Positions 43,011 to 52,795 of a DNA stretch of 64,000 nt are shown piece after piece. How positions within the stretch are numbered: position 1 is the stretch's first letter; every line of letters starts with the position of its first letter. The position numbers and the translations under genes were made by a program. Source of the DNA: Rufibacter radiotolerans (GTDB lineage Bacteria > Bacteroidota > Bacteroidia > Cytophagales > Hymenobacteraceae); the NCBI RefSeq assembly GCF_001078055.1, contig NZ_CP010777.1:2378408-2442407 (forward strand), in the 5' to 3' direction. Below the pieces are notes generated by a model. The model was not told the origin of the DNA. It did no database searches and was given only the letters and a program-made list of their open reading frames with translations.

Positions 43011-43652
43011 GTTTTCCGCCCCGGTGCCTCCCTCCTTCTCCTAGAAAGTAATATACCCTCCTGACCAATTCCAGTAAAGCAAAGCGTTTTTAGACGGGTT
43101 ACCTTACCCAAAAGCCGCTCCCCCAATGACCTCGTTGTGTCTGAAAGACCTGCAAGCGTCTGCGCAAATGGCCATTGCCCCCGCCATATCTTTTTGTACA
43201 AGTTACGCCTCAGAACCACGTTGTGTAGGGACAGGGCTTGACCTGTCCGCGGCGGCTCAATTGGTAGCGCAGTTTTTCTTTTGATTACTCGTTTCAAGCC
43301 GCAGGCGTTTTGAGGGCGTTTTGGAGGAGCGCGGCAAAACGGTTTAATGGCCTAATAGCACGTGCTCCAAAGACCTCGTAGTGTCTATAAGACCTACGAG
43401 TGTCTGTGCTCAGGACACATCAAATTTAATATTACCCTTTTGATGAAGGTTAGGGAGTGTTTCAACTGCAGAAGAGGGCAATACGTGCGGACAGGTCGCG
43501 ACCTGTCCCTACCCTCTTACTTGGGTTGTATTTCCTTCCCAGTACCTATCTCAGACTAAAATAAAGAAACTAACCAGCGGAGCGAGGCACAGGAAAATGT
43601 GCGGGAGCCTAGAATACATAACAGCACGATAGACCGCACCCTAGGTTCATAC
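43011..43652. other. Repeat-rich intergenic region beside the CheB/CheR gene
   Basis: 642 nt without a gene. It holds GACCTCGTTGTGTCTGAAAG-type dyads at 43128-43165 and 43372-43410, GTAGGGACAGG...CCTGTCCG elements at 43225-43249 and (inverted) 43488-43512, a decayed GTTTT-arm palindrome near 43312-43340, and the left copy of a roughly 145-bp element (43374-43517). Confidence 0.75.
43374..43517 (+). repeat. About 145-bp dispersed element, left copy
   Basis: Begins with CCTCGTAGTGTCTATAAGAC (a CTCGTAG/CTACGAG dyad) and ends with CAGAAGA-N3-CAATAC-N3-CGGACAGGT and CCCTACCCTCT. The second copy is at 48198-48342 with the same order and nearly the same spacing. Confidence 0.7.
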
Positions 43653-46600
43653 TTACGCTGTAACAGCAGCAGGCTCCGCTTTAAAGTGGATAGTGAACGT
43701 GCTACCCTGTTCTAATTCGCTATCTACCATCATATTTCCACCCGTAGCATCTACTATCTTTTTTGCCAGGAACAAACCAATCCCTTGGCCTTCGGCGTCC
43801 TTGTTAATGCGGCCATATTTTTTGAATATCTGCTCCTGGTCCCGTTTCGTCATTCCTATACCGTTATCCTGCACTGAAAGAATGATGGTATCGCCTTCCT
43901 GCCTGGTTTGAACATGAATGACCGGGGCTTGAGGGCTTTTGAATTTAATCGCGTTAGAAATAAGGTTATAGACAATACTCCGCAGGTTTCTTTTAGAGAA
44001 CAGGATATGGTTTACGCCCAAATCACGGTGTATTAACGCCCCAGAGGCCTTAATCTTATCTTCTAAACTCCATTCAATGTTATCTATGATTTCTGAAATA
44101 TCAACGTTCTCCAGGATGACCATATCGCTTTCCAGTTTGGCAACGGTAGCAATATCGGTGATCAGGGTCTTAAATTTCCGGATAGATAAATTGATTATTT
44201 CCAGAAACTCATTCAGTTGGGGATCAGCGATGGAGAGCATGTTCATTAACCCGATGCTCCCTTCAATGTGGTTCAGGGGGGCTAACATATCATGGGAGGC
44301 GGTATAGACAAAGTTGTCCAGGTCAGCATTAATGCGTAACAGGCTTTTGTTCTTTTTGTCCAGCTCCAGTTGGGTGCTTTTTAATTCAGTGATATCACTG
44401 AACGTTATGATAGCGCCGCTGATTTTATTGTCTGGATGCTGTAAGTAAGGCATGGTCATGGCCTGGTACCAATGCCCATTATTTGATTCTATCTCCTTGG
44501 TAATAAGGCTGCCTTTCTCCAACACCTGCTTAATATCCTCTATAAAGGTTTCAAATTTTATATTGGTAGAGATGTTACTTAAAGGCCGACCAATATCGGT
44601 GGCCACAAGATTAATGTGCTTGACCGTGCCCGGCGAAAACTTCATTAACAGAAAATCATTGTTGACAAATAACTGCCCGTTGACATTGCTCCTGAAGTAG
44701 TTGTTCAGGTCATCATTCAACTCCAGCAATTCTCTATTCTTCAGCTGATAATCTGCGTTAATGGTATGCAGTTCCTCGTTCACCGACTGCATCTCTTCAT
44801 TGGTGCTCTGCATTTCCTCATTAGCCGAGAGCAGCTCTTCATTAAAGGATTGCATATTCTCATTAGACGCGTCTAGTTGCAGATAGATAGACCGCAGCTT
44901 GTCTTTGAGCTCCTTTACTTCGGTTTCCAGGTTTAAGGTATACCGGTCATGGTATATTTTTTCATCAAAAACCAGGGCCTCCGGGCTGGCCGGTGCTTCC
45001 AGATTATCTTCTTTAAAGGTTACCAGGAATAGTTTTTGCGAATCTTTCTTTATATCTAAACGGCTCACCGACATACGGACACTAACTGCCGTATCCTGTT
45101 GCTTTATTTTGACACCCGTGATGGAAACTTTTGGGTCACCCTTCAAAATATTGGCAAACAAGGTATTAAAAGCTATGGCCAACGGGGGCGGCAAAAGCTC
45201 AGTTAAAGTAGAGTTGAAGTTTTTCTGCAGTAAAAATTTAGAGGTGTCACCGTAGGCTTTAATGACCTGGTGTTTTTCATCAATGCAAATGGCCAGGTAC
45301 TCTAAATCGCTTACCAGGGCAGCGTTTACGGCTTCAGGTAAGTGGTGCAGTAGGCTTTGTGAACTATCCTCTGGCAAGGCAATGTGAGCTTTCTGTTTCT
45401 GGCCCGGCAATGAAAAGGCATCAAAGCGCACGGCCCGGTTATTTTTCAGGTTCCTGTAAATCTTAGATTTTTTATCAATGACTTCCAGGTCCTCTATAAT
45501 GGGTAAAGGGCTTTCGCTGGAACCTAAAAACAAGTAGCCATCTTTTTTAAGCCCGAACAGCAGCATGGCGTATATCTTTTTCTGTAGGGCGGGAGTCAGG
45601 TAAATTAAAAGGTTGCGGCAACTGATCAAATGCATGTTGCAGTACGGTGGGTTCTTGACCAGGTCATGGTGAGCAAAAATTACCATTTTCCTGATATCAG
45701 GTTTTACCCGGTACTGGTTCTCCTCTTTTATAAAATGTTTTTCTAATCGTTCCTTTGATATATCCTTAGAAATATCAGCTGGATAAATGCCCACGCCCGC
45801 CTCTTTTAAAGCGCTGGCATCAATATCAGTGGCAAAGATCTTTACAACAATGTCTTTGTAGGCATCGGTTAGCTGTTCGCAAACAAGAATGGCCAGACTG
45901 TAGGCTTCCTCGCCGGTAGCGCAACCGGCTACCCACATTCTTAACTCCTCACCGGGAGCCAGCTTTGCCAATAAATCTGGAATGATTTTCCTTTGGATAA
46001 AATCAAAAGCCTCTTTATCCCGGAAAAAGGCGGTGACACTGATGAGGAAATCCTGGGCCAGGTTCTCTATTTCGGGGTGGTTTGTTTTAAGGAACTCTAG
46101 GTAATTGCCCAGGTTAGTAAAATTATTATAGGCTGCCCGGCGTTGCGTTCTTCTTAGTAAGGTGGTTTGCTTGTAATCTGAAAAATCCATGGGCGAGTTG
46201 GCCTTGATCAAAGCCACAATGGAGTTCAGATTTTTCATATTATCTGTATTATCGGCTAGAATTCCTGCCTCTTGTTGGGTATAGTCTTCTATAATTCCGG
46301 GCATTTGGGCAGGCTCCAGAATAAAGTCTACCATACCGCTGGCAATGGCGTTGGCAGGCATGCTGCTAAACTCACTGTTCTCCGGGTCACGCACAATGAT
46401 CAGCCCACCGGCATGCTTAATCGCTTTTATGCCTTCAGTGCCATCTGCCCCCCAAACCCGATAGAATAACCCCAATGGCTTTTTGTCCGCAATCGGCGGC
46501 CAATGAATTAAAAAAGGCGTTAATGGTAAGGTGGGGACCGGGAACATTCTTTTTATTTGACAGATATAGTTTATTCCCCCTAATGGTCATGAATTTGTCA

Positions 46601-46842
46601 TGCGGAATCAGGTAGACTTCGTTGCTTTTCACCCACATCCCGTTTTCTGCTTCCTGCACCACCAGCTTGCTGTGCCGCGCCAGCAACTTTACCATATGGC
46701 TTTTAAAATCTGGCGACAGGTGCTGGATGATGATGTAAGCCACCCCGTCTAAAGGAGTATGGTCAAAAAAGGAATTTATTTCCTCCATGCCTCCGGCCGA
46801 AGCGCCAATAGCAATAACATGATGCGGAACTGGCGTATACAT
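43653..46842 (-). pseudogene. CheB-CheR-PAS-histidine kinase hybrid, interrupted by a frameshift in a G6 tract
   Basis: Start ATG 46840-46842. The first frame stops at 46435 after ILSGLGGRWH; the second frame (open to 46547) continues with GADGTEGIKAIKHAGG and ends at 43653. Removing one G from the run at 46448-46453 gives one 1062-residue protein. Order: CheB methylesterase (about 1-185), CheR methyltransferase (about 205-475; WVAGCATGEEAYSLA is the SAM site, LISCRNLLIYL follows), a degenerate PAS-like part, a coiled coil of ANEEMQSTNEEMQS-type heptads (about 670-720), a PAS domain, a HisKA box SHDMLAPLNH and an ATPase (LISNAIKF, GIGMT, GQGIGLFLA). The break separates CheB's Ser and His from its Asp. 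No classical che operon is near. Confidence 0.85.
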
Positions 46843-47019
46843 AAATCAGAGACAGTTGTGGCCTAGGCCCTTCAGGAATAAAATCCTGAGGGTGTAAAAG
46901 CCTGTTTATTGACAGTATAACCAATATTTCTGATAATCAGTGCCTTATACTAGGATAAATTGTAGTTTCTTTTTACTAAAATCCAGAGCAATACGCATTT
47001 GCCTTTAAAACCTAATCAA

Positions 47020-48024
47020 ATGGATACCCCTAAATTTGTTATTGTCGTTGGTGCTTCAGCGGGTGGATTAAGTGCTTTGTCAGAATTTGTGGGGCAGTTA
47101 CCCGCAAACCTGGATGCAGCGGTCTTTATTGTCATGCATTTATCCCACACCAGTATCAGTGATTTTTTAACAAGGCACCTGAAACAGCATACCACTTTGC
47201 CTTGTGCGTTAGGTAGTGAAGGCGCCCCCATTCAAAAAGGCCATATTTACATTGCCTCGCCCAACCTTCACTTACTGGTAAAAAAAGGAAAGATCATCTT
47301 GGGCCACGGGCCCGAAGAGAACCGGTGGCGCCCTTCTATTGACGTGTTATTCCGGTCAGCGGCGGCGGCGTATAGCACCCGGGCCATTGGAGTAGTGTTA
47401 ACCGGTTTGCTAGACGACGGCACCACCGGCATGCTCGCCATTAAAAGAAGTGGTGGTACGTGTATTGTACAGGACCCCAATGAAGCCGAACACCCAGATA
47501 TGCCCTTGTCTGTGCTGAACAGTATGGAAGTGAATTACTGTATTTCCTTAGCCGATATGGGCGAGATCCTGTTAGCCATTACCCAAACCGACCCCGAGGA
47601 AATACCTGCTCCCGAGGACGTGATCATAGAATCTGAAATTGCCGAACGGGTAGTGGTAGATTATGACAACGTCAAAAAAATAGGCGAGAAAAGCATTTAT
47701 GCCTGCCCCGATTGCGGTGGAGGCCTCTGGAGTATTAACGACGAAGGCAAGGCCAAAAGTGACAGGTACCGTTGCCACATTGGTCATTCTTACTCTGAAA
47801 AAGATCTGGTGATTAAACAATATGAGATTTTTGAGTCTACCCTTTGGACCGCCCTGCGCATTATGGAAGAACGGCGCAACCTGTTTCTGAAGATGGAAAA
47901 AGACCACGCCCGGAAAGGACTATCTACCTTAGCCAAGAGCTACCATGAAAAAGCAGAAGCCATTCAGGTTCACGTAGATAAAATGAAGGAAGTACTGTAT
48001 GCTTCCCAGAAATCTGTTAACTAA
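47020..48024 (+). CDS. CheB-type methylesterase with C-terminal Cys/His motif
   Basis: 334 residues from ATG 47020 (MDTPKFVIVVGAS); a TTG seven codons upstream is less likely. The CheB catalytic triad is seen: Ser13 in GASAGG, His40 in VMHLSHTS, Asp in LTGLLDDGTTGM. No receiver domain precedes it, so it is not controlled by phosphorylation in the usual way. After about residue 220 comes CPDCGGGLWSI, then YRCHIGHSYSE, a Cys2-Cys/His metal-site-like motif, and a helical end. It is divergent from the CheB/CheR hybrid with a 177-nt gap. Probable task: removing methyl groups or deamidating a receptor, or a non-chemotactic role. Confidence 0.88.
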   Translation: MDTPKFVIVVGASAGGLSALSEFVGQLPANLDAAVFIVMHLSHTSISDFLTRHLKQHTTLPCALGSEGAPIQKGHIYIASPNLHLLVKKGKIILGHGPEENRWRPSIDVLFRSAAAAYSTRAIGVVLTGLLDDGTTGMLAIKRSGGTCIVQDPNEAEHPDMPLSVLNSMEVNYCISLADMGEILLAITQTDPEEIPAPEDVIIESEIAERVVVDYDNVKKIGEKSIYACPDCGGGLWSINDEGKAKSDRYRCHIGHSYSEKDLVIKQYEIFESTLWTALRIMEERRNLFLKMEKDHARKGLSTLAKSYHEKAEAIQVHVDKMKEVLYASQKSVN

Positions 48025-48197
48025 AATCCCTGACAAATAGACTTTTCTACTTCAATACCAGGTATTTAGCAAGTGGAGAAGCTTGCGCTCAATGTGCCTC
48101 TTTCCCTAGCCTAAGCCTACTATAGCCGTGCCACAAAAACCAGGTTTATTGCGCGTGCCCAAACTCTTTGATGACCTAAAGGCCGTTCCTCAAAAGT

Positions 48198-48342
48198 CCT
48201 CGTAGCGTGCGCAGCTCCTGCGAGCGTCTGCGCCAACAGCCAGCACAAACCGCAGACTTCCCTTTGTAGGAGCAGGAGGATGTTTACCCCCGCAGAAGAA
48301 ACCAATACAATTCGGACAGGTTGCGGCGAAAGCGTACCCTCT
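48198..48342 (+). repeat. About 145-bp dispersed element, right copy
   Basis: CCTCGTAGCGTGCGCAGCTC at the start, GCAGAAGA-N3-CAATAC-N3-CGGACAGGT and TACCCTCT at the end. It has the same orientation as the copy at 43374-43517, so the two bracket the CheB/CheR and CheB genes as direct repeats. Confidence 0.7.
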
Positions 48343-48365
48343 GGATTGCTACCCCCTCAACTTAA

Positions 48366-48438
48366 CCTTCTCCCGCAGGGAGAAGGGACTGCGCTTTCCT
48401 GTTTTGGGGCTATTTTCCTGAAAACGTGCTTAAAACAG
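48366..48438. repeat. Composite repeat: CTCCCGCAGGGAG hairpin plus GTTTT-arm palindrome (copy 13)
   Basis: Hairpin at 48366-48386, 14 nt, then an imperfect palindrome (CTGTTTTGGGGC to GCTTAAAACAG; 48399-48438). It is the partner of the unit at 39828-39898. Confidence 0.75.
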
Positions 48439-48557
48439 ATACCTCCTCAAATCTCTGCGAAAAAGGAACTGCCTTCATTTTAGTAGAAAGGTAGATGCGC
48501 CTTTCATTGGCATAAGTAAAGGTAATTCTCCAACTTGCCCCCACCAAAAATGAGGTT

Positions 48558-49625
48558 ATGAAAATATTCACCACCTTAGTCCTGCTACTAGCCATCTCGC
48601 CGGCCTTCGCTCAAACTGACTCTACCCGGCAAATCACCCTAAGCGGTTTTTTAGATGCGTACTATTCCTATGACTTCCACAATCCGGCATTGCATGAACG
48701 GCCCGCTTTCCTTTACAACCACAACCGCCATAATGAGTTTAACATCAACCTGGCCTTCCTGAAGGCCGCCTATGCCACAGACAAGGTGCGCGGTAACTTA
48801 GCCCTCATGTCTGGCACTTATGCCCAATACAACCTGGCAGTTGAGCATGAATTGCTGCGGCACTTGTTTGAGGCCAATGTGGGAGTACGGCTGCTGCCCA
48901 GGGTTTGGCTGGACGCAGGGGTTTTCCCTTCTCATATTGGGGCAGAGTCTGCCATTTCCCGTGATAACCTGACCCTCTCCCGTTCGTTGGGCGCCGAGAA
49001 CACGCCCTACTATGAGACCGGGGCTAAACTCACGTTTGCCGTCTCAGAAAAACTTTCGCTCACCGGGCTGGTACTCAATGGCTGGCAGAACATTCATGAG
49101 GCCGAAGGGAACCAGAACAAGGCGCTTGGTACGCAGATTACCTATAAACCTTCCGCTAAAGTGACCCTCAACTCCAGCACGTTTTTCGGGAATGAAAAGC
49201 CAGACAACGCCAGGCAGCGACGCTATTTCCATAATTTTTACGCCTCACTCGCGCCTACCACCCAATGGAGCCTCATAGCGTCTTTTGATTACGGTTTGGA
49301 GCAAAAGCCATACGGGGAAAGAGGCTACAACCGGTGGTGGAACCCAACCCTGGCCCTAAAATACCAGGCACTGCCTAAACTTGGGATAGCGGCCCGCGCC
49401 GAATACTACCATGACCGCCACGGCGTGATCATAGGCACGGCAACCGCCAATGGCTTTCAGACGGCGGGGTATTCCCTTAACCTAGACTATGCCCCCGCGC
49501 AGCAAGTGCTATGGCGCGTGGAAGCCAGGCTGCTGGACTCCAAAGATGCTATTTTCACCAAAGAAAGTGGGAGCGCCACCCACAAGAACACGGCCCTTTC
49601 CACGTCCCTCTCGTTTTCTTTCTAA
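48558..49625 (+). CDS. Outer-membrane porin (BBP2/OmpL-like beta-barrel)
   Basis: 355 residues with a signal peptide (cleavage SPAFAQT, about 19). Alternating aromatic/polar strands follow: LSGFLDAYYSYDF, FNINLAFLKAAY, GNLALMSGTYAQYN, ending in LSTSLSFSF with a terminal Phe, the outer-membrane assembly signal. SHIGAESAISRDNLTLSRS is typical of Bacteroidota BBP2-type porins. Such porins often accompany ion importers; CorA and Kup genes follow here. It probably forms a channel for small solutes or ions. Confidence 0.85.
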   Translation: MKIFTTLVLLLAISPAFAQTDSTRQITLSGFLDAYYSYDFHNPALHERPAFLYNHNRHNEFNINLAFLKAAYATDKVRGNLALMSGTYAQYNLAVEHELLRHLFEANVGVRLLPRVWLDAGVFPSHIGAESAISRDNLTLSRSLGAENTPYYETGAKLTFAVSEKLSLTGLVLNGWQNIHEAEGNQNKALGTQITYKPSAKVTLNSSTFFGNEKPDNARQRRYFHNFYASLAPTTQWSLIASFDYGLEQKPYGERGYNRWWNPTLALKYQALPKLGIAARAEYYHDRHGVIIGTATANGFQTAGYSLNLDYAPAQQVLWRVEARLLDSKDAIFTKESGSATHKNTALSTSLSFSF

Positions 49626-49704
49626 TTACACAATCAGCAAAAGGAAAGAGCAAACTATAGAGGCTCTCCGTTTATTTGAATGCTTCAGGCATCCCAAAGC
49701 CTCG

Positions 49705-50607
49705 CTACAGCCAGTTCTTCTTCCGGAACCACAGGTAGATGGCAAGGGCCACCACCCCCATGGCCAACAGCGCGCCGGGGTACCCGTAGGTTTTCCTGAG
49801 TTCGGGCATGAACTCGAAGTTCATCCCGTAGATGCCGGCAATGAAGGTGAGGGGCAGGAAGAAGGCGGAGAAAAGGGTCAGCACCCGCATCACCTCGTTG
49901 GTTTTCTGGGAGGAGAGCGAGAGGTAGGTGTTGATGAGGTTGTTGGTGCCTTCGTTCACCTCCTCGAGCTGCGTCTGCAGGTGGATGTACAAATCCCTGA
50001 GGTCCTGCACGGCGGTGGCCTGGAAGCCGGCCTGCCCCATGCTGTCGATGACCACCTCGGACAGGCGCAGCACGCGGCGGCACACCGTGGCCTTCCGCTT
50101 GAGGTGGTAGAGCCCCTTGATGAGCGGGGGCATCTTCTGGTTCAGGAAGGTTTTGGCCTCGTAGAAGTCCAGTTCCTCGGCCAATTTATGGGCCGGGGAC
50201 TCATAGGTTTTGAAGATGGCCTTGACCAGCTTCAGCAGCAACTCAGAGGTGGAATTCACGAGCCCGGTGGCCACGTATTTCTCCTGTATGTCCTGGATCA
50301 GCAGGGAGGAGCCCCGGTGGATGGTGATGATATAGCCCTCGGCGTAGAAGATGCCCACCTTGTTGGTGAGTTCCTGGATGGTGTCCGCCTCCCGGTCGGC
50401 CCCGCTGTCGAATACCCGCGTAATCATGAAGGCCGTTGCCCCGATGGCCTCATACTTAGGTAAATGCTCTGGCTGGAGGGAATCCACCACGGAGGTGCGG
50501 TGCAGCCCGAACTCAGCCGCCACCGCCAGGAGTTCGGCCTCTGAGGGGTTCTCCAGGTCTATCCACTGCCAGGCGGAGGCTCCCCCGGATACCAGTACTT
50601 TCTTCAT
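49705..50607 (-). CDS. corA: CorA-family divalent cation transporter
   Basis: 300 residues. The signature GMN motif is in AGIYGMNFEFMPEL (about 257-270), between the two C-terminal membrane helices (about 240-260 and 276-292). The long N-terminal part is cytoplasmic with the helical funnel. CorA is a pentameric Mg2+ (or Co2+/Ni2+) channel gated by cytoplasmic Mg2+. It is divergent from Kup and converges on the porin gene (79-nt gap). Codons are strongly G/C-ending, unlike most genes in the window but like kup. Confidence 0.9.
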   Translation of the reverse strand: MKKVLVSGGASAWQWIDLENPSEAELLAVAAEFGLHRTSVVDSLQPEHLPKYEAIGATAFMITRVFDSGADREADTIQELTNKVGIFYAEGYIITIHRGSSLLIQDIQEKYVATGLVNSTSELLLKLVKAIFKTYESPAHKLAEELDFYEAKTFLNQKMPPLIKGLYHLKRKATVCRRVLRLSEVVIDSMGQAGFQATAVQDLRDLYIHLQTQLEEVNEGTNNLINTYLSLSSQKTNEVMRVLTLFSAFFLPLTFIAGIYGMNFEFMPELRKTYGYPGALLAMGVVALAIYLWFRKKNWL

Positions 50608-50842
50608 GATCGACTAAACGTTGGCGTTAAGGGATGGCAATGTTACGCAATCCGGGGATAATAAAGCAACCGAAGGGCCCTGCGTTTTTGGGCCTTCCAT
50701 TCCTCCCCAGCTTGCGGGGTGATAAGGAAGAATTGAATACCGGTTCCCCTCCGCCAAGACCCTGCCCGATAACTTGCCTAAACAAAACTGGGAATATGCA
50801 GTACATTGCACCTGAATCACGGTAAAAACTATTAAGGGTCCT
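50608..50842. other. Divergent leader region between corA and kup
   Basis: 235 nt. It includes a hairpin-prone stretch, GAAGGGCCCTGCGTTTTTGGGCCTTC, near 50671-50700, upstream of kup. An ion-sensing leader is conceivable, but I cannot match a known riboswitch. No gene seen. Confidence 0.4.
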
Positions 50843-52795
50843 ATGGAAAAACAATCTGCCCACGCCCACAGCCGCCTCACCACGGGCGGGCTTCTCATCG
50901 CCCTTGGCATCATCTACGGTGACATCGGGACCTCGCCCCTGTACGTGATGAAGGCCATCATCCTGAGCGGGGGGAGCGTGGTGAACATGGACCTGGTCTA
51001 CGGCGGCGTCTCCTGCGTCTTCTGGACCCTTACCCTGCAGACCACGGTCAAGTACGTGCTGCTCACCCTGCAGGCCGACAACAACGGCGAGGGGGGTATC
51101 TTCTCGCTCTACACCCTGGTGCGCAAGAAGGCCAGGTGGCTCATAGTCCCGGCGGTCATTGGGGGCAGCGCCCTGCTGGCGGACGGCATCATCACCCCGC
51201 CCATCTCCGTCTCCTCGGCCATCGAGGGGCTGCGCATCATCAACCCGGGAATCCCCACCGTGCCCATCGTGCTGGCCATCCTGACGGTCCTTTTCGTGGC
51301 CCAGAGTTTCGGGACCCAGATAGTGGGCAAGGCCTTCGGGCCCATCATGTTCGTCTGGTTCGCCATGCTGGCCATACTGGGCATGCACAGCATTTTCCTC
51401 CACCCGGAGGTCCTTCAGGCAGCCAACCCCGCGTATGCCTACCGGCTTCTGGTGGAGTATCCCCAGGGCTTCTGGCTGCTGGGCGCCGTCTTCCTCTGCA
51501 CCACCGGGGCCGAGGCCCTCTACTCCGACCTGGGCCACTGTGGCCGGGACAACATCAGGGTCAGTTGGCTGTTTGTGAAGCTGTGCCTGCTGCTCAACTA
51601 TTTCGGCCAGGCCGCCTGGCTTACCCAGCACACGGGCGAGTCGCTCTCCGATAAGGTCAACCCCTTCTATGGGGTGATGCCGGGCTGGTTCCTGCCCATC
51701 GGGATCGCCATCGCCACGCTGGCCGCCATTATCGCCAGCCAGGCCCTCATCACCGGCTCCTTCACCCTCATCGGGGAGGCCATCCGCCTGAACCTTTGGC
51801 CCAAGGTCCGCCTCCGCTACCCCACCAACGTGAAGGGCCAGCTGTTCGTGCCGAGCGTGAACTGGCTGCTCTGGGCCGGCTGCGTGGCCGTGGTCCTCTA
51901 CTTTAGGGAGTCAGAGAACATGGAGGCCGCCTACGGGCTGGCCATCACCGTGACCATGCTGGCCACCACCGTGCTCATGGCCTATTACCTCCACCTCCGG
52001 AAGGTGTCCAAAATCCTCATCGGGTTGTTCGTGGGGGTGTACATGGCCATCGAGCTGTCCTTCCTGGTGGCCAACCTCATCAAGTTCCCGCACGGCGGCT
52101 GGGTGTCGGTGGCCATCGGGGCGGCGCTCATCACGGTGATGTACGTGATGCTGCAGGCCTTCTACATCAAGCGCCGCCTGACCGAGGAGGTGCGGCTGGA
52201 CAAGTACGTGGAGGGGCTCAAGGAGCTGAGCGAGGACGAGTCCGTCCCCAAGTACTCCACGCACCTGGTGTTCATGACCGGCGCCGACCGCAAGAACTAC
52301 ATTGAGTCCAAGATCATCTACTCCATCTTCCAGAAAAGGCCCAAGCGGGCCGACATCTATTGGTTTCTGCACGTGTACACCACCGACGAGCCCTACACCA
52401 TGGATTACACGGTGCATCACATCGTCCCCAACGACGTCATCCGGGTGGACTTCCGCCTGGGCTTCCGGGTGGAGCAGCGCATCAACCTGTACTTCCGGAA
52501 GGTGGTGGAGAACCTGGTGGAGAACGGGGAAGTGGACATCACCAGCCGCTACGAGTCGCTCAGCCGGCAGAACGTGATAGGTGATTTCCGGTTTGTGGTG
52601 CTGGAGAAATACATGTCGGTGGAGAACGACCTGCCCTGGAAGGAGAACCTGGTGATGAAGGCCTACTACATCCTTAAGGACTTCATCGCTTCGGAGGACA
52701 AGTGGTTCGGCCTGGACACCAGCTCGGTCAAGATAGAGAAGGTTCCCCTGCTCATTAATCCGGTGCAGGACGTGGAACTGACCCGCATAGGGTAA
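50843..52795 (+). CDS. kup: Kup low-affinity potassium transporter
   Basis: 650 residues with twelve membrane segments up to about 440 and a C-terminal cytoplasmic domain. Family blocks: GIIYGDIGTSPLYV (22-35), ADNNGEGGIFSLYTL, LLADGIITPPISVSSAIEG and CTTGAEALYSDLGHCG. Kup proteins take up K+ with protons. The gene is unusually rich in G/C-ending codons (GGC, CTG, ATC, GTG), as is corA, and its GC content reaches about 60 percent in sampled stretches. This may mark transfer from a high-GC donor. Long antisense open frames over it are a result of that composition. Confidence 0.95.
   Translation: MEKQSAHAHSRLTTGGLLIALGIIYGDIGTSPLYVMKAIILSGGSVVNMDLVYGGVSCVFWTLTLQTTVKYVLLTLQADNNGEGGIFSLYTLVRKKARWLIVPAVIGGSALLADGIITPPISVSSAIEGLRIINPGIPTVPIVLAILTVLFVAQSFGTQIVGKAFGPIMFVWFAMLAILGMHSIFLHPEVLQAANPAYAYRLLVEYPQGFWLLGAVFLCTTGAEALYSDLGHCGRDNIRVSWLFVKLCLLLNYFGQAAWLTQHTGESLSDKVNPFYGVMPGWFLPIGIAIATLAAIIASQALITGSFTLIGEAIRLNLWPKVRLRYPTNVKGQLFVPSVNWLLWAGCVAVVLYFRESENMEAAYGLAITVTMLATTVLMAYYLHLRKVSKILIGLFVGVYMAIELSFLVANLIKFPHGGWVSVAIGAALITVMYVMLQAFYIKRRLTEEVRLDKYVEGLKELSEDESVPKYSTHLVFMTGADRKNYIESKIIYSIFQKRPKRADIYWFLHVYTTDEPYTMDYTVHHIVPNDVIRVDFRLGFRVEQRINLYFRKVVENLVENGEVDITSRYESLSRQNVIGDFRFVVLEKYMSVENDLPWKENLVMKAYYILKDFIASEDKWFGLDTSSVKIEKVPLLINPVQDVELTRIG

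Larger units (their letters stand above)
48025..48557. other. Repeat-rich intergenic region upstream of the porin gene
   Basis: 533 nt without a gene. It contains the right copy of the 145-bp element (48198-48342) and a second composite CTCCCGCAGGGAG/GTTTT-arm unit (48366-48438), followed by the porin promoter region. Confidence 0.75.

Noticed and set aside
49489..50463. 324-codon open frame crossing the porin 3' end and antisense to corA
   Set aside because: It bridges two recognised genes in the wrong frame and has no family features.
50671..50700. Riboswitch upstream of kup
   Set aside because: There is a GGGCC-based hairpin, but it does not match the conserved core of ydaO, M-box or other ion/nucleotide riboswitches that I can recall.
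50627..51631. 334-codon open frame antisense to kup and its leader, rich in His, Asp, Gly and Gln
   Set aside because: It is a composition effect of the high-GC kup gene on the other strand; no domain, no start signal, and kup is unmistakable.
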